A stretch of DNA of 64,000 nt from Skermania piniformis (GTDB lineage: Bacteria; Actinomycetota; Actinomycetes; Mycobacteriales; Mycobacteriaceae). This document shows, piece by piece, positions 59,143 to 64,000 of the stretch. The notes under the pieces are model-generated. The model was given only the letters and a program-made list of their open reading frames with translations, was not told where the DNA came from and made no database searches. The stretch spans positions 1,488,001 to 1,552,000 of the forward strand of contig NZ_CP079105.1 in assembly GCF_019285775.1 (NCBI RefSeq). The letters are read 5' to 3'. A program made the position numbers and the translations under genes. The stretch's first letter is position 1, and every line of letters starts with the position of its first letter.

Positions 59143-59819
59143 CGGCGGGTTACCTGTCGCAGATGGCCGGGTTCGGCCTGCTCGGGTTCGACCCGACCAT
59201 CGCGTTGATCGCGGTCACCGGACTGCTCACCGGAATCCGCCCGCGAGACGTGGCGGTGTTCCTGGGTACGGCGCTGGTTGCCACGCCGCTGTTCGGCACG
59301 GTGCTCGCAGCGGCCGTCGGCCGTCGGTTCGCCGGGGTGGACTGGTGGCACCTGCTCCGGACGGGGTGGTGGCCGGCGGTGGTCGAGTTCGTCGTCGCGG
59401 CCCTGCTCGTGGGTTGGCTGCTGAGTCGCCGGCGGCACGGGCGCACCGCGCGAGCCGAGCGTGCGCCGCGGGCCGGTATCGCCGGCGCGGTGGGCCTGGC
59501 GTTGGTGCTGGTGCTCGCCTGGACGGCGGACCCCGGTTTCGTCGCCGGGGTGGTGGCATCCGGCCGGACCGATTCGGTGCTCGCGATGGTGCTCGGCCAG
59601 CTGGTCTGGGTCCTCATCGCGCAGTGCCTGTCCGTGGCGGTGCTGGTGGCGATGACCGTGACGGCGCCGCAGCGACTCGCCGAACGGTTCGCGGCGACGT
59701 GGGCCCGAACTGCGGATCTACGCTTCCGGCTGGTCGATCTGGCGTTGGCGGTGGCCGCGATCGGGCTGGTTGCGGACGCCGGTTGGTATCTGGTAAGCGG
59801 CGACTATCTCGTCGGCTGA
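59139..59819 (+). CDS. polytopic membrane protein of unknown function
   Basis: 226 residues with about six hydrophobic helices and a short Arg-rich loop (LLSRRRHGRTARAERAPRAG). The N-terminus resembles GAP/Sap-type integral proteins (LLTGIRPRDVAVFLGTAL) but no firm family. GTG 59139 overlaps the rarD stop, so they are coupled. No further function can be stated. Confidence 0.65.
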   Translation: MTAGYLSQMAGFGLLGFDPTIALIAVTGLLTGIRPRDVAVFLGTALVATPLFGTVLAAAVGRRFAGVDWWHLLRTGWWPAVVEFVVAALLVGWLLSRRRHGRTARAERAPRAGIAGAVGLALVLVLAWTADPGFVAGVVASGRTDSVLAMVLGQLVWVLIAQCLSVAVLVAMTVTAPQRLAERFAATWARTADLRFRLVDLALAVAAIGLVADAGWYLVSGDYLVG

Positions 59820-59881
59820 TCGCTGATCAGCCGAGCCGCGCGGCGCCGACGGTAACCGCCGGGGCTGTCGGTGACGGCCCA

Positions 59882-59887
59882 TAGACT
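59882..59887 (+). promoter_or_regulatory. -10 element of the dnaE promoter
   Basis: TAGACT at 59882-59887, about 30 nt before the dnaE GTG, is a good -10 hexamer. The expected start is near 59894, followed by GGGAGG. No -35 is obvious. Confidence 0.4.
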
Positions 59888-59918
59888 GCTTTCGAACCGG
59901 GTATGGGAGGGTCGCGTC

Positions 59919-62900
59919 GTGGCTGATTCGTTCGTCCATCTGCACAACCACACCGAGTATTCGATGCTCGACGGTGCAGCGAAGATCTCACCGCTGTTCG
60001 CCGAGGCGAAACGGCTCGGAATGGACGCGGTCGGGATGACCGACCACGGCAACATGTACGGCGCGGCCGAGTTCTACACCTCCGCGGTCGCCGCCGGCAT
60101 CACACCGATCATCGGGATCGAGGCCTACATCGCGCCCGGTTCCCGGTTCGACACCAAGCGCGTGCAGTGGGGCGATCCCGGCCAGAAGGGCGACGACGTC
60201 TCCGGTTCCGGCGCCTACACCCACATGACGATGGTCGCGGAAAATGCGACCGGCCTACGCAATCTGTTCAAGCTCTCGTCCCTGGCGTCGATCGAGGGCC
60301 AGCTCGGCAAGTGGGCTCGGATGGACGAGCAGATCATCGCCGAGCACGCCGCCGGCATCATCGCGACCACCGGCTGCCCGTCCGGTGAGGTGCAGACCCG
60401 GCTGCGGTTGGGGCACGACCGCGCAGCACTGGAAGCTGCCGCGAAGTGGCAGGAGATCTTCGGTCCGGAAAACTTCTTCCTGGAGGTGATGGACCACGGC
60501 CTGAGCATCGAGCGGCGGGTACGGGAGGGCTTGCTGGAGATCGGTCGCACGCTCGGCATCCCGCCGCTGGCCACCAACGACTGCCACTACGTCACCAAGG
60601 ATCAGTCGGGCAATCACGAGGCGCTGCTGTGTATCCAGACCGGTAAGACGCTGTCGGACCCGGGCCGGTTCAAATTCGACGGCGACGGCTATTACCTCAA
60701 GTCCGCCGAGGAGATGCGCGCGATCTGGGACGCCGAGGTACCGGGGGCCTGCGATTCGACATTGCTGATCGCCGAGCGGGTCCAGCCGTACGCCGATGTG
60801 TGGCAGTTCCGGGATCGGATGCCGGTCTTCCCGGTCCCGGCCGGCGAGGACCAGGACTCGTGGCTGCGCAAGGATGTCGAGCGCGGTCTGGCCCGGCGTT
60901 TCCCGGGCGGCGTGCCGGAGGAGTACCACGCCCGCGCCCGGTACGAGCTGGACGTGATCAAGCAGAAGGGCTACCCGGCGTACTTCCTGGTGGTCGGCGA
61001 CCTCGTGTCGCATGCCAAGGAGGTCGGCATCCGGGTCGGCCCGGGCCGCGGCTCGGCGGCCGGCTCGTTGGTCGCCTACGCGCTGGGCATCACCAACATC
61101 GACCCGATCCGGTACGGCCTGCTGTTCGAACGGTTCCTCAATCCGGAACGGCCGTCGGCGCCCGACATCGATATCGATTTCGACGACCGCCGACGCGGCG
61201 AGATGGTCCGGTACGCCACCGAGAAATGGGGTACCGACAAGGTCGCTCAGGTCATCACGTTCGGCACGATCAAGACCAAGGCGGCGATCAAGGACTCGGC
61301 GCGAGTGCAGTTCGGCCAGCCCGGATTCGCCATCGCCGACCAGATCACCAAGGCGCTGCCCCCGCCGATCATGGCCAAGGACATCTCGGTGTCCGGGATC
61401 ACCGACCCGAACCACGACCGGTACAAGGAAGCCGCCGAGGTCCGTACCCTGATCGAAACCAACCCCGATGTCGCCAAGATCTACGAGACGGCGAAGGGTT
61501 TGGAGGGTCTGATCCGCAACGCGGGGGTGCACGCCTGTGCGGTGATCATGTCGTCGGAGCCGTTGATCGATGCGATCCCGATCTGGCGGCGGCCGCAGGA
61601 CGGTGCGATCATCACCGGCTGGGACTACCCGTCCTGCGAGGCCATCGGCCTGCTGAAGATGGACTTCCTCGGGCTGCGCAACCTGACCATCATGGGTGAC
61701 GCGATCGACAACGTGAAGGCCAACCGGGGCGCCGACATCGATCTGGACCACCTGCCGCTCGACGACCCGGCGACCTACGAGCTGCTCTCGCGCGGCGACA
61801 CACTCGGGGTGTTCCAGCTCGAGGGCGGCCCGATGCGGGACCTGCTGCGGCGGATGCAGCCGACCGGTTTCGACGACGTGATCGCGGTGATCGCGCTCTA
61901 TCGTCCCGGTCCGATGGGGATGAACGCGCACAACGACTACGCCGACCGGAAGAACGGTCGGCAGGAGATCACCCCGATCCACCCGGAGCTGGCCGAACCA
62001 CTGGCCGACATCCTCGGCGACACCTACGGGCTGATCGTCTACCAAGAGCAGATCATGTTCATCGCGCAGAAGGTGGCCGGCTACACGATGGGCCAGGCCG
62101 ACGCGCTGCGTAAGGCGATGGGCAAGAAGAAGCTGGAGGTGTTGGAGAAGGAGTACGAGACCTTCCATGCCGGGATGACCGCGAACGGTTTCTCCGCCGC
62201 CGCGATCAAGTCGCTGTGGGACGCGATCCTGCCCTTCGCCGGCTACGCTTTCAACAAGTCGCATGCCGCCGGTTACGGGCTGGTCTCCTACTGGACCGCT
62301 TATCTGAAGGCGAACTACACCGCCGAGTACATGGCCGGCCTGCTCACCAGCGTCGGTGACGACAAGGACAAGGCGGCCGCCTACCTGGCCGACTGCCGTC
62401 GCCTGGCGATCTCGGTGCTGCCGCCGGACGTCAACTCGTCCGAACACAACTTTGCCTCCGTCGGCAAGGACATCCGATTCGGCCTCGGCGCGGTGCGCAA
62501 CGTCGGGTCCAATGTGGTCGCGGCGATCATCGCGGGCCGCCGCGAACACGGCGCGTTCACCGACTTCTCCGACTATCTGAACAAGATCGACGCACTGGCC
62601 TGCACCAAGAAGGTGGCCGAATCACTGATCAAGGCCGGAGCCTTCGACTCGCTGGGGCATTCCCGAAAAGGTCTGCTGCTGGTGCATTCGGACGCGATCG
62701 ACGCGGTGATGTCGACCAAGAAGGCCGAAGCGATGGGCCAGTTCGACCTGTTCGGTGGGGCGGACGCGGACGCGGATGTCACCTCGGTGTTCAACGTGAA
62801 GGTGCCCGACGACGAGTGGGACAGCAAACACAAGCTCGCGCTGGAACGAGAGATGCTGGGGCTGTACGTATCCGGGCATCCGCTCAACGGTGTCGAGCAT

Positions 62901-63455
62901 ATTCTCGCCGCGCAGGCCGACACGCAGATCCCGGCGATTCTGGCGGGTGACGTGCCGGATGGCACCCAGGTGACCGTCGGCGGCATCCTCGCCGCGGTGA
63001 ACCGGCGGATCAACAAGAACGGCCTGGCGTGGGCGTCGGCCCAGATCGAGGACCTGACCGGCGGGATCGAGGTGCTGTTCTTCCCGCAGGCCTATTCGGT
63101 GTTCGGGATGGATGTCACCGAAGATGCGGTAGTGCTGGTCAAGGCCCGGGTGTCGGTCCGCGACGATCGGATCTCGCTGATCGCCAACGATCTCGCGGTC
63201 CCGGATTTGTCTCAGGTCGGGGTGGCGAAGCCGCTCGCGGTGAGCATCCAGTCCCGGATGTGTACCCCGGACAAGGTCGGAGCGTTGAAGCGGGTCCTGG
63301 CCAGCCACCCCGGCACTGCGGACGTGCACCTGCGGCTGGTGTCGGGGGAGAAGACCACGATGCTCGAGCTCGATCGGAGCCTGCGGGTCACCCCCTCGTC
63401 GGCGCTGATGGGCGACCTGAAAGCGCTGCTGGGACCGTCGTGCCTGGCGAGTTAG
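59919..63455 (+). CDS. dnaE: DNA polymerase III alpha subunit DnaE1
   Basis: Replicative C-family polymerase of 1178 residues. The N-terminal PHP domain ([29 protein letters not shown]) retains its metal-binding His residues, which provide proofreading in actinobacterial DnaE1. The catalytic palm has [14 protein letters not shown] and [12 protein letters not shown]; the tail has the tandem HhH and OB-fold ([18 protein letters not shown]). The GTG 59919 follows GGGAGG. It ends tail to tail, overlapping by 4 bp, with the monooxygenase gene. Confidence 0.96.
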   Translation: MADSFVHLHNHTEYSMLDGAAKISPLFAEAKRLGMDAVGMTDHGNMYGAAEFYTSAVAAGITPIIGIEAYIAPGSRFDTKRVQWGDPGQKGDDVSGSGAYTHMTMVAENATGLRNLFKLSSLASIEGQLGKWARMDEQIIAEHAAGIIATTGCPSGEVQTRLRLGHDRAALEAAAKWQEIFGPENFFLEVMDHGLSIERRVREGLLEIGRTLGIPPLATNDCHYVTKDQSGNHEALLCIQTGKTLSDPGRFKFDGDGYYLKSAEEMRAIWDAEVPGACDSTLLIAERVQPYADVWQFRDRMPVFPVPAGEDQDSWLRKDVERGLARRFPGGVPEEYHARARYELDVIKQKGYPAYFLVVGDLVSHAKEVGIRVGPGRGSAAGSLVAYALGITNIDPIRYGLLFERFLNPERPSAPDIDIDFDDRRRGEMVRYATEKWGTDKVAQVITFGTIKTKAAIKDSARVQFGQPGFAIADQITKALPPPIMAKDISVSGITDPNHDRYKEAAEVRTLIETNPDVAKIYETAKGLEGLIRNAGVHACAVIMSSEPLIDAIPIWRRPQDGAIITGWDYPSCEAIGLLKMDFLGLRNLTIMGDAIDNVKANRGADIDLDHLPLDDPATYELLSRGDTLGVFQLEGGPMRDLLRRMQPTGFDDVIAVIALYRPGPMGMNAHNDYADRKNGRQEITPIHPELAEPLADILGDTYGLIVYQEQIMFIAQKVAGYTMGQADALRKAMGKKKLEVLEKEYETFHAGMTANGFSAAAIKSLWDAILPFAGYAFNKSHAAGYGLVSYWTAYLKANYTAEYMAGLLTSVGDDKDKAAAYLADCRRLAISVLPPDVNSSEHNFASVGKDIRFGLGAVRNVGSNVVAAIIAGRREHGAFTDFSDYLNKIDALACTKKVAESLIKAGAFDSLGHSRKGLLLVHSDAIDAVMSTKKAEAMGQFDLFGGADADADVTSVFNVKVPDDEWDSKHKLALEREMLGLYVSGHPLNGVEHILAAQADTQIPAILAGDVPDGTQVTVGGILAAVNRRINKNGLAWASAQIEDLTGGIEVLFFPQAYSVFGMDVTEDAVVLVKARVSVRDDRISLIANDLAVPDLSQVGVAKPLAVSIQSRMCTPDKVGALKRVLASHPGTADVHLRLVSGEKTTMLELDRSLRVTPSSALMGDLKALLGPSCLAS

Positions 63456-64000
63456 TCGGCGCCGGAGAACTCGAGGACGCCGTCTTCGACCGGGGCGTTG
63501 CGTAGATACCGGATGTCGCGCGGGTAATCGTCGAGTGCCTTCCACGGCGCCCGGCGGCCCTGCCGCGGCATCACGGCGTCGCCGCGTCGGATGTAGCCGG
63601 AGCTGAGTGCCGCGCCCATGAGCGACTCGTCGGTGCGGTCCGCTGCAGCGATGTGCGCGACGAACCGGGTGTAACCCCGATCCCGCATCAGGTTCAACAC
63701 CCGACAGAAGTAGGCCGACGCAAGATCGGCCTTCAGCGTCCACGACGCATTGGTGTAGCCGAGCACGATCATCGCGTTCGGCACATCGCTGACCAGCGTG
63801 CCCTTGTAGAGCGTGGCATCGTGGGTCGCAACGTCGCGGCCGTCCACGACGATCCGCGCCCCGCCGAGCATCTGTACCTCCAGTCCGGTCGCGACGACGA
63901 CGATGTCGGCCGGCAGCTCCTCGCCGGATGCCAGCCGGATACCGTCCGCGGTGAATCGTTCGATCCGGTCGGTGACGATCGATGCGCGTCCGGAGCGCAG
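63452..64000 (-). CDS. flavin-containing / Baeyer-Villiger-type monooxygenase, C-terminal part (runs off right edge)
   Basis: At least 182 residues of the C-terminal part of a larger protein; the reading frame is open to the window edge. It contains [15 protein letters not shown], the ATG FAD/NADP motif of group B flavin monooxygenases, and a [25 protein letters not shown] region typical of mycobacterial EthA/MymA-like enzymes. It should oxygenate a ketone or similar substrate using NADPH. The N-terminal Rossmann domains lie outside the window. Confidence 0.8.
   Translation of the reverse strand: MRSGRASIVTDRIERFTADGIRLASGEELPADIVVVATGLEVQMLGGARIVVDGRDVATHDATLYKGTLVSDVPNAMIVLGYTNASWTLKADLASAYFCRVLNLMRDRGYTRFVAHIAAADRTDESLMGAALSSGYIRRGDAVMPRQGRRAPWKALDDYPRDIRYLRNAPVEDGVLEFSGAD

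Noticed and set aside
1-64000. tRNA or rRNA genes, CRISPR arrays, insertion sequences, prophage genes
   Set aside because: None recognised on reading; repeats found are short, local and not CRISPR-like, and no transposase or integrase motif was seen. A covariance-model scan would be decisive for RNA genes.

Overview
The window is a high-GC actinobacterial chromosome segment. It carries the Corynebacteriales hallmarks: a long dcw cluster ending in sepF and wag31, an mptA-type mannosyltransferase, lppM, a fused HadA/HadB-like dehydratase, MTB12-like lipoproteins and a CtpE ATPase. Gene order resembles, from memory, two Mycobacterium tuberculosis blocks (Rv2175-Rv2144 and Rv1536-Rv1547). The pigment genes and the CrtO sequence point to a Rhodococcus/Nocardia-like organism rather than Mycobacterium. 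The species cannot be fixed from sequence alone. I saw no tRNA, rRNA, CRISPR array or insertion sequence.

Layout. (1) 0.3-5.5 kb: minus-strand operon crtE-crtI-mptA-crtB, divergent from metF. (2) 6.5-14.8 kb: a tightly packed six-gene minus-strand unit, mksF-mksE-mksB (condensin, Wadjet-like but without the nuclease subunit), then a CruF-like carotenoid gene, lppM and a family 2 glycosyltransferase. (3) 15-19.2 kb: plus-strand lactone oxidase with an amber codon near its end, a PLP aldolase/deaminase, a LysR regulator and a TRIC/UPF0126 channel. (4) 19.2-22.6 kb: crtO and a GNAT acetyltransferase on minus; a HEPN protein behind a LexA-like box and a DUF3040 membrane protein on plus. (5) 22.6-43.3 kb: mraZ, rsmH, ftsL, pbpB, murE, murF, mraY, murD, ftsW, murG, murC, ftsQ, ftsZ, pgeF, yggS, sepF, yggT, wag31 and a small membrane protein. 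MraZ-type GTGGG repeats precede mraZ, and a tandem 77-bp duplication lies between murG and murC. (6) 43.3-48.1 kb: T-box leader, ileS, dinB. (7) 48.1-54.7 kb: VOC protein and HxlR regulator (divergent), four putative lipoproteins, lspA, an RluD-type pseudouridine synthase and an anchored protein. (8) 54.7-64 kb: HadAB-like dehydratase, ctpE, rarD, a membrane protein, dnaE and the end of a flavin monooxygenase.

How the genes fit together. CrtE makes GGPP, CrtB phytoene and CrtI lycopene. CruF, CrtO and the glycosyltransferase would hydrate, ketolate and glycosylate the carotenoid; no lycopene cyclase is in the window. The dcw genes build lipid II and the divisome. LspA would mature the neighbouring lipoproteins. 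The most unusual points are the coupling of a nuclease-less MksBEF set to pigment and envelope genes, the chained GTGA overlaps between murG and murC, the multiple MraZ boxes, and the ileS T-box that appears to sequester the ribosome-binding site.
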